Assembly (NCBI RefSeq): GCF_025398175.1
Contig: NZ_CP099735.1
Span: forward strand, 434,001 to 498,000
Direction of reading: 5' to 3'
Origin: Photobacterium sp. TY1-4
Lineage (GTDB): Bacteria > Pseudomonadota > Gammaproteobacteria > Enterobacterales > Vibrionaceae
Length of the DNA: 64,000 bases
The position numbers were made by a program, and so were the translations under genes. Under the pieces are notes generated by a model. That model was not told the DNA's origin. It saw only the letters and a program-made list of their open reading frames with translations, and did no database searches. This document shows positions 36,472 through 44,575 of this stretch, in pieces. Each line of letters opens with the position of its first letter. The stretch's first letter is position 1.

Positions 36472-36873
36472 TCATTGGGCACTCAGTTCAGCCAGTGCGG
36501 CCAGCGCAAGCTGCGCCTTTTCCGCCTGGACAAAAATATGATCGTGGTAATAGGCAGCCACCACATTGGCGCTGATCCCCTTTTCAGCCAGTTTACCGGC
36601 CACAGCGGCGGTCAGGCCAACCGCTTCCAGGCTGGAATGCACCGTCAGGGTGATCGCGCGAAAAACCGGCGCTGCCGCAAAGCCATTTTCCCGGGCCAGA
36701 TTCTTGTCCAGCACCAGGGTCAGCCCTTCGTCTTCCCGGAAAGTCGCGAGCGGCTTGAGCCGGATAAACAAGGCATCATTCAAGGTCGGCGTGGTACAAA
36801 ACACAAACTCACCGTCCCGAAGCCGGGGCTCCATATGACGCAGCAACTGATCGAGGTCCGTCATTCCTGTCAT
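36472..36873 (-). CDS. ACT-domain protein (DUF2241-like)
   Basis: 133 residues from ATG 36873, with AAGGAG six bases upstream; the ATG at 36888 has bad spacing. Two ACT-like halves: FRAITLTVHSSLEAVGLTAAVAGKLAEKGISANVVAAYYHDHIFVQ (about 76-121) is a clear ACT fold; the first half is a divergent one. Such proteins probably sense small molecules such as amino acids. No enzyme domain is attached. Divergent from the next gene. Confidence 0.85.
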   Translation of the reverse strand: MTGMTDLDQLLRHMEPRLRDGEFVFCTTPTLNDALFIRLKPLATFREDEGLTLVLDKNLARENGFAAAPVFRAITLTVHSSLEAVGLTAAVAGKLAEKGISANVVAAYYHDHIFVQAEKAQLALAALAELSAQ

Positions 36874-36948
36874 TGATAACTCCTTCATTTTCCTTTATGT
36901 GGCGGTCACTGCTACAATAGGGCTATCAATATTATGAGTTGAAAAGAA

Positions 36949-37299
36949 ATGCAACAAGATCAATTTGAAGCCCTTATCAAATCCCTGTGCCAACATGACA
37001 CCATGCCTCAGGTTCTGGACGCCTTAAAATCTTGCGAAGATCAGGAAATCGCAGATGCCGCCGCTGCCCTGACCGGCCAGTTCCGTCTTGCAGAAATCGA
37101 CGGTGAACAGCGCATTTATCACGTGTCGATGCAGGAAAATGACCAGGGTGAACCGGAAGAGTTTGCAGAGTGGATCATGAACGATGGTGACGACGTCATC
37201 AAGTTTGTCGCCTGGTTCTTCTACGACAACTTCGACCTCAAGCTCAAAGATATCTACCAGGCTGCCGGGCGCACATACCGTCAACCGAAACGCCTGTAA
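36949..37299 (+). CDS. Conserved hypothetical acidic protein
   Basis: 116 residues, strongly acidic, soluble, no signal or membrane segment. It contains a helical N-terminus (about 1-45) and an acidic, Asp/Glu-rich half with the phrase GDDVIKFVAWFFYDNFDLKLKDIYQ. Codon use and a following terminator support a real gene. I do not recognise a function. Confidence 0.7.
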   Translation: MQQDQFEALIKSLCQHDTMPQVLDALKSCEDQEIADAAAALTGQFRLAEIDGEQRIYHVSMQENDQGEPEEFAEWIMNDGDDVIKFVAWFFYDNFDLKLKDIYQAAGRTYRQPKRL

Positions 37300-37322
37300 A
37301 GTTTCATCTTTCTGCGATGACC

Positions 37323-37347
37323 AAAAGCCAGCACCCTGCTGGCTTTT
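37323..37347 (+). terminator. Terminator after the acidic protein gene
   Basis: 10-bp stem AAAAGCCAGC/GCTGGCTTTT with ACCCT loop, followed by TT. Confidence 0.92.
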
Positions 37348-37386
37348 TTCTTATCCTTGTGCCGCCTGCCGAACATTTTATAACTA

Positions 37387-37521
37387 TTCTTAAAAAAGCT
37401 TTGTTCTTAAAAAAGCTTTGTTCTTAAAAAAGCTTTGTTCTTATTAAAAGCTTTGTCCTTATGAATAGCTTTGTCCTGATAAAGCCATGCCCTTATTAAG
37501 CAACGCGCTAATAAAGCAATG
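37387..37521. repeat. Eight-unit tandem array decaying along its length
   Basis: Three perfect 17-bp copies of ttcttaaaaaagctttg at 37387, 37404 and 37421 are followed by five more and more divergent units of 16-18 bp at 37438, 37456, 37474, 37490 and 37506, each keeping an aag/agc-tttg or atg end. The array starts 40 bases after a terminator and ends 60 bases before the next gene. Confidence 0.9.
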
Positions 37522-37583
37522 CCCTAGGGGGCCAGCATCACACCGGTAACACTGCGTAATTCCCGACCAGCCGGAGGCACGAT

Positions 37584-37751
37584 ATGCAATACAAAATTGT
37601 CTGTGACAAACATGAATTTGAATTTGAAAAAAAAATCAACGAGCTGATGAATGATGGCTGGCGGCTCTATGGAGAAGTCGTGGTTAATCTGGTCAGCAGC
37701 GATCATGAACTGACCTGCTGGTACACCCAATCAATGGTGAAAGATGACTGA
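37584..37751 (+). CDS. Small DUF1737-like protein
   Basis: 55 residues, reading MQYKIVCDKHEFEFEKK then INELMNDGWRLYGEV. The Ile-Asn-x-x-x-x-x-Gly-Trp-x-x-x-Gly pattern is that of DUF1737, a small domain of unknown role. GGAGG lies six bases before the ATG, an ideal site. Too short for standard frame lists but well supported. Confidence 0.75.
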   Translation: MQYKIVCDKHEFEFEKKINELMNDGWRLYGEVVVNLVSSDHELTCWYTQSMVKDD

Positions 37752-37832
37752 ACCCGGCGATCACGGCTACGGTGTCTGCGATGTCCGCAGAGCGCCAAAG
37801 CCCCACCGGCCCTGTCAGGCGTTGGGTCAATA

Positions 37833-38117
37833 ATGGCTGTCTATACCCTGGTGCTGGAATATGATGGCGCAACCTATCTGTCTCAGGTGGAAGCGGGCAA
37901 CGAGCAGACCGCGCTCCACGCTTGGTGCCATGAGCTCGATGTTTGTGCCATTGACGGGTTCCCGCTGGCAGACTCCGCCGAGCTACTGTCCGGCTTGCAG
38001 GATTTGATGCCTTCTGCGGTCGGACATTTAACCAACGTCTGGGATGTCCGGTTTGCAGTCGGTCATGACGTCGCTATCCTGCATCTGATCAAGACCGATC
38101 TCAGCCGCAACACGTAA
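37833..38117 (+). CDS. Hypothetical protein
   Basis: 94 residues, soluble, no signal. The opening YTLVLEYDGATYLSQVEAGNEQTALHAWCHEL looks like a two-strand/helix alpha-beta domain; no family is recognised. Ribosome site is weak (GGG nine bases before ATG). It follows the DUF1737-like gene by 81 bases and may share its transcript. Confidence 0.6.
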   Translation: MAVYTLVLEYDGATYLSQVEAGNEQTALHAWCHELDVCAIDGFPLADSAELLSGLQDLMPSAVGHLTNVWDVRFAVGHDVAILHLIKTDLSRNT

Positions 38118-38127
38118 CGTTGTTTTC

Positions 38128-38892
38128 CTATACCCCCGATAAGCCAAACAGCTCCCGCAGCAAGTAGCCGGACACATAGGCCAGACTGGCTGCCGCGCCG
38201 CCCATGCCGAGCGTCCGCAGCCCGGACCATAAATAAGGCAAATTAAACACCAGGCTTTTGAGCATCCCGATCAGAAAGAACATCAAAGCCGCCAGCAAGG
38301 TGCTCAAGGCAAATTGCTGAGATAAAGTCAGCGCACTGGTCAAGAAAGGCAACAACGGCACGGCCCCGACCACCAGAAAAGCCAGGAAGGTTGCTCCGGC
38401 AGACGCCAGCGGATTGATATGCGCCTGATCATTTACCCCGTGCTCTTCTGCCAGCATGGTATCCACCCACAATTTGCGATCTTCACAAATCGTGTCGACA
38501 ATGGTCTCCAACACCTCGCCATTGAACCCTTTGTTGATGAAGATCTGGCGGATCTCTTCCCGTTCACCCTCCGGCACCAAATCGATATGCGCTTCCTCCA
38601 TATCCCGCAAGCTCTGGGCGTAGTCCTGCTCTGCCCGGTGGGATTCATACGTGCTGACCGCCATGCTGAACCCGTCGGCAAGCAAATTGGCGATCCCCAG
38701 GATCACCGCCACGGATGCCGGTAATCCGGCTCCCGCGGCTGCCGAGACCACCGCAAAAGTCGTGACGCATCCGTCGATCCCCCCCAGAACTGCATCGGAG
38801 ATATTCTGAGACTCCGGCGGCTTTGCCAGACGCTTGCGTATCATCTCCGGTTGATGTGAACGAAGTAGCTCTTCATTTACATTGGCTTTCAT
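38128..38892 (-). CDS. VIT1/CCC1-family iron/manganese transporter
   Basis: 254 residues from ATG 38892, with AGGAGG six bases upstream; the longer frame to 39021 is ruled out by this. Helix 1 holds SDAVLGGIDGCVTTFAVVSAAAGAG (about 30-54), followed by LLADGFSMAVSTYESHRAEQDYAQ (about 71-94), then a cytoplasmic metal-binding helical part rich in Glu (about 95-160) and three more helices. Related proteins export Fe2+ or Mn2+ out of the cytosol. Monocistronic. Confidence 0.9.
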   Translation of the reverse strand: MKANVNEELLRSHQPEMIRKRLAKPPESQNISDAVLGGIDGCVTTFAVVSAAAGAGLPASVAVILGIANLLADGFSMAVSTYESHRAEQDYAQSLRDMEEAHIDLVPEGEREEIRQIFINKGFNGEVLETIVDTICEDRKLWVDTMLAEEHGVNDQAHINPLASAGATFLAFLVVGAVPLLPFLTSALTLSQQFALSTLLAALMFFLIGMLKSLVFNLPYLWSGLRTLGMGGAAASLAYVSGYLLRELFGLSGV

Positions 38893-39065
38893 ACGGCCCC
38901 TCCTGCGCAGTTGCCGACCAGACGATGATGGCAAATTTTGCGGCATCGCATGTGCTGCCCTCGTGCAGCGCTTGCGATGGATGCAACACGGATTACGGGT
39001 TGAACGTCTAAGATTCAGCAATCACAACTGCGGTTTATCTACTAAGCCTAGTCGGCATTTTCAGG

Positions 39066-39854
39066 TCAGGATCCGGCGGTCTGCAGTCGGGACATCCATT
39101 GTGCGATACGAGTAACATGCGTTCCTTTCCAATAGAGATGATGACAGTCCCGGCACTGAAAAAATTCAGAATAATACCTGAGAGTGTTCTCTGGGACCCG
39201 GCCAATGACTTGCTCCTGCTCAATCGTTGATAAACGGCCATTGCAACGGGAGCACCGGGTAAACGGACGAAAATTGTGCTCAAGCTGGAAACGGGAAATG
39301 ACTTCACGGAGTTGCTCATCCGGGCGATCGCTGCGTACCCAGTAGCCATGCGTCACCATCCGATATTTAAAAATAAACTTATCCCGGGTCAGAATGATGC
39401 GCTGCTCCGACACCGACAGCGCCACGATTTCACCGTCCTCAAACTGATTGCTGTATAAGGTATCAAAACCCAGCAAGCGCAGTTTACGCGCCAGTTTGCC
39501 TAAGTTGACGTCGACCACAAACCGCGGCTCCCGCAGCGGCTTCGGTCGCAGTCGTACCAAGGGCTGAATATCGAAAGACTCAAACATCGGATAAACAGAT
39601 ACCAGCTCACCGCCCCGAAGCCGGTGATCAAAGCCAACAGATTGGCCGTCGACTAGGATCAAATCAATTTCCGTATGCGGGACGCCGATGGCTTCGAGGG
39701 TATCTTTGATAGCCGGTTTCACGGCAAAACGGTAAGGAAAACGCACTTTTCGCCGGTCATTCGGCAGAAAATCATTCAGCTCTTCATAGAACCGGAACCA
39801 GGCTGTTCGCCAGATCGGGGCATGGCGATCATCAGAAGCGTCAGGCATCAGCAA
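39066..39854 (-). CDS. Mut7-C RNase domain protein with ubiquitin-like N-terminus
   Basis: 262 residues. An N-terminal ThiS/ubiquitin-like domain (about 15-95, RFYEELNDFLP... VGFDHRLRGGELVSVYP) precedes a Mut7-C PIN-like RNase domain (about 105-180; Asp residues in FVVDVNLGKLARKLRLLGFD and ILTRDK) and two CxxC pairs (CSRC and CRDC, about 210-245) that form a zinc ribbon. Probably an RNA-processing enzyme. TTG 39854 has GAGGA six bases upstream; ATG 39848 is the other possible start. Confidence 0.88.
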   Translation of the reverse strand: MLMPDASDDRHAPIWRTAWFRFYEELNDFLPNDRRKVRFPYRFAVKPAIKDTLEAIGVPHTEIDLILVDGQSVGFDHRLRGGELVSVYPMFESFDIQPLVRLRPKPLREPRFVVDVNLGKLARKLRLLGFDTLYSNQFEDGEIVALSVSEQRIILTRDKFIFKYRMVTHGYWVRSDRPDEQLREVISRFQLEHNFRPFTRCSRCNGRLSTIEQEQVIGRVPENTLRYYSEFFQCRDCHHLYWKGTHVTRIAQWMSRLQTAGS

Positions 39855-39944
39855 CCAGAGTCCTCAGGGCTATCCCACCGTATCCCCAAGCCTAGTTCAG
39901 GGCATTCGGTGCAGCAAACCGCCCCCGAAGCAACGCAACGGCCG

Positions 39945-40295
39945 CTAAGACAACTGGTTCAGCACAAAACTGCCAACCATCGCCACCAGACCGGCGATAA
40001 AGAGTTTTAAGCCGGTGTGAAAATTGGCCCTGAATTCATCAAGGTTATTTTGCGCATGGTCGAAATCCGTCACCAGCGACTGGGCCTTTCTCGCTCCGCG
40101 GTCGCGATCATATAAACGCCCTTGCCTGCCGCCATCCCACAATAGTCCGGCCAGCCCCCACAGAATCAACGCATTAAAAAACAGATAATCGGAGGAATAG
40201 TTGATCGTCGGCCAACCCCAAAGCCGGTGACAAAGCCACACCACGACCCCGGCCAATACATTGGCGACACCCACAAACCCCAGCAAAGCCTTCAT
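39945..40295 (-). CDS. Small inner-membrane protein, unknown function
   Basis: 116 residues from ATG 40295. Three hydrophobic segments (about 4-22, 35-52, 95-112) flank a charged loop (GRQGRLYDRDRGARKAQ). The upstream residues of the longer frame to 40355 look non-coding. No family recognised; ribosome site weak. Confidence 0.55.
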   Translation of the reverse strand: MKALLGFVGVANVLAGVVVWLCHRLWGWPTINYSSDYLFFNALILWGLAGLLWDGGRQGRLYDRDRGARKAQSLVTDFDHAQNNLDEFRANFHTGLKLFIAGLVAMVGSFVLNQLS

Positions 40296-40449
40296 AAAAA
40301 CAACCACATATAAATCAATGCACGTACAGTACCTCATGATAAGTATGTGCGCCACACCTCATATGTAACTGATTTTACCGCATTGGGGCAGAAAAAATTT
40401 CATTACATAAATGTTAATTGGTATAAAGGCCTCGCCTAAGTTACGAGAG

Positions 40450-40467
40450 GTTTACTGGTACGTAAAC
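40450..40467. promoter_or_regulatory. Palindrome in the promoter region of the MFS gene
   Basis: GTTTACTGGTACGTAAAC has perfect 6-bp arms and a 6-bp centre. Possible -10 elements are TATAAA (40422-40427) before it and TATTTA (40473-40478) after it with TTTACT as -35. It may be the operator of a regulator not in this window. Confidence 0.4.
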
Positions 40468-40566
40468 TATTGTATTTATTTAAGTTAACAAACATACCTG
40501 CCGGTACGGCATGGCCAGGTTTTGGCAGATATGCACTCGAAACCAGAGCAACAAATAAGGGTAAAT

Positions 40567-41796
40567 ATGCCTCAGAAAAAACATGCCCCACTATCTCGTG
40601 AAGAACTTAAAGTGGTGGCCATTCTAACGCTACTGCTTTTTATCGGCTTGATGGGAACAGATATTCATCTTTCTTCATTGCCGGAAATGACAAAGTTCAT
40701 GGGCACTACCCAGAAGCTGATGCAGTCCTCAATATCAATTTTTCTACTTGGCGTTGGCTGCAGCGCCCTTGTATACGGACCATTAAGTGATAAATATGGG
40801 CGAAAGCCGGTCATCATGATCGGAATTTCCACTGCCATAGCCGGCAATTTGTGGGCAACCACACTCTCTGATATCGAGCCATTCCTGGCTTCCCGCTTTG
40901 TTCAAGGTTTCGGTAGTGGCGTGAGCATCGCACTGTCTCGTGTTGTACTGTCTGATATCGTCCAGGGTGAGCGCTATGCCATTACCAGCTCCTACATAAC
41001 CATGTTCACGGGACTGTCTATTGTCTTTGGTCCTGTGATCGGCAGTGCCATTCAATCATGGTACGGGTGGCAAACCAACTTCGTGGTAATGGCTGCAATG
41101 CTCTTTTGCATACTTGTTATCTACGCTCTGTTATGTCCGGAAACGAACAGATACAAGGACCAATCCATAAAGTTGCATGAATGCTTCGCGAATTATCGCT
41201 CAGTGCTTAAAAACGATATCTTACTTCTGGCCACAGTACTTTCGGGCATTGGAATGGCCTGCTTCGTGATGTATACAAGTTCTAGCGCCTTTATTCTGCA
41301 AGAACTATTCGGGATGTCCCCGACCGACTATGGGTGGATGTCCGCGTTTGTAGGGGCCGGTTTACTCGTAAGTCGCTCTCTCTTGCCTAAGCTCATCAAT
41401 AACTACGGTATGCACACTGTCATCGCGACTGGATTGATTATCCTCATCGTAAGCGGCTTTTCATTGCTACTGTTAACAGAGTCTGGATACCTATCTACTA
41501 CGACGTTCCTAATTAGTGTTTCAGGCGTATTCTTCAGCTACACCTTCATTGTGATCTGTGCGTCTGCAATATCAATGACCCCATTTACTGACAAACGTGG
41601 CGCGGCAGGCGCGGTCTACTCTTGCTCGCAGATGGCGCTGGCCTTCATGGTGAATGCTTTAGTGTCAGTGATGTCCGATAACAGCGTCCTGATCATCAGC
41701 ACCTGCTATATGACCCTTCCCATAATAGGTCTGTATTTATGTAGAAAGATTCAGACAAAGCAATTACATTCAGCCTCAGGAGTTAAAGCTCAATGA
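40567..41796 (+). CDS. MFS efflux transporter, Bcr/CflA-type
   Basis: 409 residues from ATG 40567 (AAGGG five bases upstream). Twelve predicted helices; GPLSDKYGRKP (about 71-81) is the MFS loop 2-3 motif, and the motif C-like GLSIVFGPVIGSAI lies at about 158-171. The family exports drugs such as chloramphenicol, bicyclomycin or other small compounds. Base use is more A/T-rich than in the neighbours, with fewer GC-ending codons, which suggests recent transfer. Overlaps the GNAT gene by four bases (ATGA). Confidence 0.85.
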   Translation: MPQKKHAPLSREELKVVAILTLLLFIGLMGTDIHLSSLPEMTKFMGTTQKLMQSSISIFLLGVGCSALVYGPLSDKYGRKPVIMIGISTAIAGNLWATTLSDIEPFLASRFVQGFGSGVSIALSRVVLSDIVQGERYAITSSYITMFTGLSIVFGPVIGSAIQSWYGWQTNFVVMAAMLFCILVIYALLCPETNRYKDQSIKLHECFANYRSVLKNDILLLATVLSGIGMACFVMYTSSSAFILQELFGMSPTDYGWMSAFVGAGLLVSRSLLPKLINNYGMHTVIATGLIILIVSGFSLLLLTESGYLSTTTFLISVSGVFFSYTFIVICASAISMTPFTDKRGAAGAVYSCSQMALAFMVNALVSVMSDNSVLIISTCYMTLPIIGLYLCRKIQTKQLHSASGVKAQ

Positions 41797-42188
41797 TCGA
41801 GTACCGCCAAAATCACCCCCTGGATCCGCAGGAAGTTGCAAGAGTATTTAAAGCCTCCGGCATTAACCGGCCCAGTGATGACATCCCACGGATAACATCT
41901 ATGCTCGAAGGTGCGAACCTGATTGTCTCAGCCTGGCATGAAGATAAACTGATTGGTGTATGTCGTGCACTGACCGACTACTGTTATTGCTGCTATCTGT
42001 CAGATCTTGCCGTAGACCGAGCTTATCAACGACAAGGAATTGGGACAGCGCTTATCTCTCAAGTCAGACAAGCAACTGGAGACGAGGTGTCCTTGGTATT
42101 GCTGTCAGCACCGGGAGCAATGGACTATTACAAGCGGATTGGTCTCACTCTGGTTGACCATGCTTTCGTGAAGAAACGATTGAGATAG
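41793..42188 (+). CDS. GNAT-family N-acetyltransferase
   Basis: 131 residues. The acetyl-CoA loop DLAVDRAYQRQGIGTALISQV (about 72-92) follows the Q/R-x-x-G-x-G/A rule, and YYKRIGLT closes the fold. It acetylates an amine on a small molecule or protein; substrate unknown. Translational coupling to the MFS pump suggests the pair handles the same compound, for instance modify-and-export. Confidence 0.85.
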   Translation: MIEYRQNHPLDPQEVARVFKASGINRPSDDIPRITSMLEGANLIVSAWHEDKLIGVCRALTDYCYCCYLSDLAVDRAYQRQGIGTALISQVRQATGDEVSLVLLSAPGAMDYYKRIGLTLVDHAFVKKRLR

Positions 42189-42218
42189 AATGCTGGACAA
42201 GCACTCGCCATAAATTCG

Positions 42219-42232
42219 GGTTCTGTCGCAAA
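42219..42232 (+). mobile_element. IS6-family-like terminal inverted repeat remnant
   Basis: GGTTCTGTCGCAAA closely resembles the ends of IS6-family elements, whose IRs read GGNNCTGTTGCAAA. No transposase or partner end is seen within this window, so it is a solo scar. Chance match cannot be excluded. Confidence 0.35.
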
Positions 42233-42401
42233 GATGACGGGATGGGGTGACATGTTGATGACCACAACGATTGCCATTTCACACCGAGCATAAAAAACAG
42301 CGCCTCAGCGCTAATGCCGATCAGTTAAGCCAAAAATGATCGGTTGAACGATCCTCTGGAGCTGTCAAAATCCGAGTGTATTCAGTGCACTCGGATTTTT
42401 T

Positions 42402-43712
42402 ATGGACGTCTCACAAGCCCTCGATATCATTAATAACTGGAAGCCTAACCAAGTAGAAACACTGGCTGACTTGCTTCCTCTCGAACTGATTGATGAAGCC
42501 TATTCCCTCACGGATACCGTCACGATGCGCAAGCGAAAGTTGACGCTGGAATCCATGGTCTGGCTATTGGTTGGCATGGCCATTTACAATGACAAGTCAG
42601 TGAAAGATCTTGTAAATCAGCTAGATATTGTTGATAGAACCGGGAAGGCTTTTGTTGCTCCAAGTGCATTGACCCAACGTCGAAAGACTCTCGGGGAGCC
42701 TGCCATGAGAGCGGTCTTCGAACGTATGACTGCCGCGTGGATGGAAGGCGCCAACTTGCCTCACTGGAACGGCCTCACACTGTTGGGCGTTGATGGCGTG
42801 GTCTGGCGGACGCCGGACAGTCCACAAAATAACGAAGTATTCTCCCGGCAAAAAGACACCCAATACCCTCAAGTCCGCATGGTCTGCCAAATGGAGTTAA
42901 GCAGCCATTTAATTACAGGCAGTGCTTTCGATGACTATGCTGTCAATGAGATGGTGTTGGCAGAGAAACTCATTGAGACGACCCCAGATCATAGCCTCAC
43001 CATGTTCGATAAAGGTTTTTACTCTCTGGGCTTGCTGCATCAGTGGCATCAGGCGGGTACTGAACGCCACTGGTTGCTCCCATTAAAGAAAAATACGCAA
43101 TATGAGATCGTACAATCTTTAGGCCGAAACGACAAACTGGTATCACTGAGAAGTAACCCGAGAGCCCGTAAACTTTGGCCCAATCTACCGGATAAAATCA
43201 CCGCTCGCTTAGTCACGCGTAAAGTCAAAGGGAAGACATACGAGGTGCTGACTTCAATGGTAGATGCTATGCGCTACCCTGCCGCAGATATCAGCAGTCT
43301 CTATGGACATCGCTGGGAAATAGAAATGGGTTACCGAGAGCAAAAGCAGTATATGTTGGGCAACCGTCTGACCCTTCGAAGCCGTCTCCCCGAACTGGTG
43401 AAGCAAGAGCTGTGGGGGATTTTACTGACTTACAACCTGATCCGTTATCAGATGGTGGAGCTCTGCTTCACCCTAAAAGGGAACTACTTGCCTTACCAAC
43501 TGAGTTTCAATGGAACGCTCGCACACATAATGCGCTTACTGGTTGGATTACCGTACTCAACACCGGGAGCTATCCCACGCCAGCTCAAGAGCTTCCACAG
43601 CATGGCTGAAAGTTTGATATTAGAGGGACGAAGAGAAAGAACCTTCCCCAGAACAGTCAAGCCTCGCCCCAAAAGATACGCCCAAAAGAAAAATGCCGCT
43701 CACCTTAAGTGA
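42402..43712 (+). CDS. IS4-family DDE transposase
   Basis: 436 residues, similar along its length to the E. coli IS4 transposase. Catalytic residues: Asp131 ([13 protein letters not shown]), Asp203 ([10 protein letters not shown]) and Glu308 within the Y-(2)-R-(3)-E-(6)-K motif (Tyr301, Arg304, Glu308, Lys315). The gene appears intact, so the element may be active. The stop lies inside the right inverted repeat region. Confidence 0.96.
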   Translation: MDVSQALDIINNWKPNQVETLADLLPLELIDEAYSLTDTVTMRKRKLTLESMVWLLVGMAIYNDKSVKDLVNQLDIVDRTGKAFVAPSALTQRRKTLGEPAMRAVFERMTAAWMEGANLPHWNGLTLLGVDGVVWRTPDSPQNNEVFSRQKDTQYPQVRMVCQMELSSHLITGSAFDDYAVNEMVLAEKLIETTPDHSLTMFDKGFYSLGLLHQWHQAGTERHWLLPLKKNTQYEIVQSLGRNDKLVSLRSNPRARKLWPNLPDKITARLVTRKVKGKTYEVLTSMVDAMRYPAADISSLYGHRWEIEMGYREQKQYMLGNRLTLRSRLPELVKQELWGILLTYNLIRYQMVELCFTLKGNYLPYQLSFNGTLAHIMRLLVGLPYSTPGAIPRQLKSFHSMAESLILEGRRERTFPRTVKPRPKRYAQKKNAAHLK

Positions 43713-43720
43713 ACGGCATT

Positions 43721-43742
43721 AGCGCCTCAGCGCTGTTTTTTT
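43721..43742 (+). terminator. Outward terminator formed by the IS4 right end
   Basis: AGCGC-CTCA-GCGCT hairpin, one G, then seven T. The left end mirrors it on the minus strand (hairpin then T6). Both ends would stop transcripts leaving the element. Confidence 0.65.
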
Positions 43743-43780
43743 GTCTGTCTATCAAGTTCCTGTAAACGGTTTAGGAACGC

Positions 43781-44560
43781 TTATTCGCCGCCGTAAATAT
43801 CGAACGTAAAGTATTTTGCAGCAATTTTGTCGTAAGTACCGTTGGCACGAATGGTTTCAATCGCCCGGTTAAACTTCTCAGCCAGCTCGGTATCTTGCTT
43901 GCGCAGCGCCAGCGCAGTGCCTTCCCCGATATAGGCCGGATCCGTGACCGCGTCACCGACAAAGGTAAACCCTTCACCGCGCTCTTGCTCCAGGAACGCC
44001 AGGCTGAGTTGATCCGCATTGCCGAACACGGTATCCAGTCGGCCGTTTTGCAAATCCAGGTACACTTCATCTTGCCCGGTATAGCGCTGAATTTTCGCAA
44101 CGTCGCCAAACATGTCTGTGACATAGCGGTCATGAATCGTCCCCAACTGGACCCCGATCCGCTTGCCTGCCAGACCGGATTGGTCGATCGACAATCCGGC
44201 ATCGCCTTTCCCAATAAACCGTGCCGGTGCCTGATAATACTTATCGGTAAACAACACACGCTTCTTACGTTCAGCCGTGATCCGCATGGAAGCCATAATC
44301 ACGTCCGCCTTGCGGGCCAGCAGTGCCGGGATCAAGCCGTTCCAGCTCATCGTCACCCAGGTACACTCCAGCTCCGCCACCGCGCACAGGGCATCGGCAA
44401 TTTCGATGTCAAAACCACGCGGCGAGTCCGAGGCATCCTTGTAGTTGAACGGCGGATAGGTAAAATCTGAGGCTAAACGCACCGTTTTTTGCTGCGCCGC
44501 CTGGACATTGCTGATACTCATTGCGGCCACCACCAGGCCCATGCCAATCATTTTCTTCAT
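43781..44560 (-). CDS. Amino-acid ABC transporter periplasmic binding protein (ArgT/HisJ-like)
   Basis: 259 residues, signal peptide about 1-22 (VQAA). The family 3 solute-binding pattern is clear: FTYPPFNYKDASDSPRGFDIEIADALC (about 33-59), MSWNGLIPALLARKADVIMASMRITAERK (about 70-98). Such proteins bind basic amino acids or histidine. No permease or ATPase gene follows; the IS4 element lies directly downstream and may have separated them. Fifteen bases after the hisC-type gene, so likely one operon. Confidence 0.9.
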   Translation of the reverse strand: MKKMIGMGLVVAAMSISNVQAAQQKTVRLASDFTYPPFNYKDASDSPRGFDIEIADALCAVAELECTWVTMSWNGLIPALLARKADVIMASMRITAERKKRVLFTDKYYQAPARFIGKGDAGLSIDQSGLAGKRIGVQLGTIHDRYVTDMFGDVAKIQRYTGQDEVYLDLQNGRLDTVFGNADQLSLAFLEQERGEGFTFVGDAVTDPAYIGEGTALALRKQDTELAEKFNRAIETIRANGTYDKIAAKYFTFDIYGGE

Positions 44561-44575
44561 CGTCAGATCCCTCTT

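Larger units (their letters stand above)
42292..43742 (+). mobile_element. Complete IS4-family insertion sequence
   Basis: The element is about 1.45 kb with one transposase gene. Terminal inverted repeats are about 32 bp (42298-42329 and 43704-43735) with 26 of 31 compared positions matching; A6 lies outside the left and T7 outside the right. The four mismatched central bases make AGCGCCTCAGCGCT appear in the same orientation at both ends (42299-42312, 43721-43734). No target duplication is visible when the flanks are compared. It sits between the GNAT gene and an amino-acid binding protein gene. Confidence 0.85.

Noticed and set aside
29024..37521. CRISPR array at the tandem repeats
   Set aside because: Units are directly adjacent without spacers and only 14-18 bp long.
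42250..42291. Target duplication for the IS4 element
   Set aside because: The bases left of 42292 and right of 43742 share no direct repeat of 9-13 bp.
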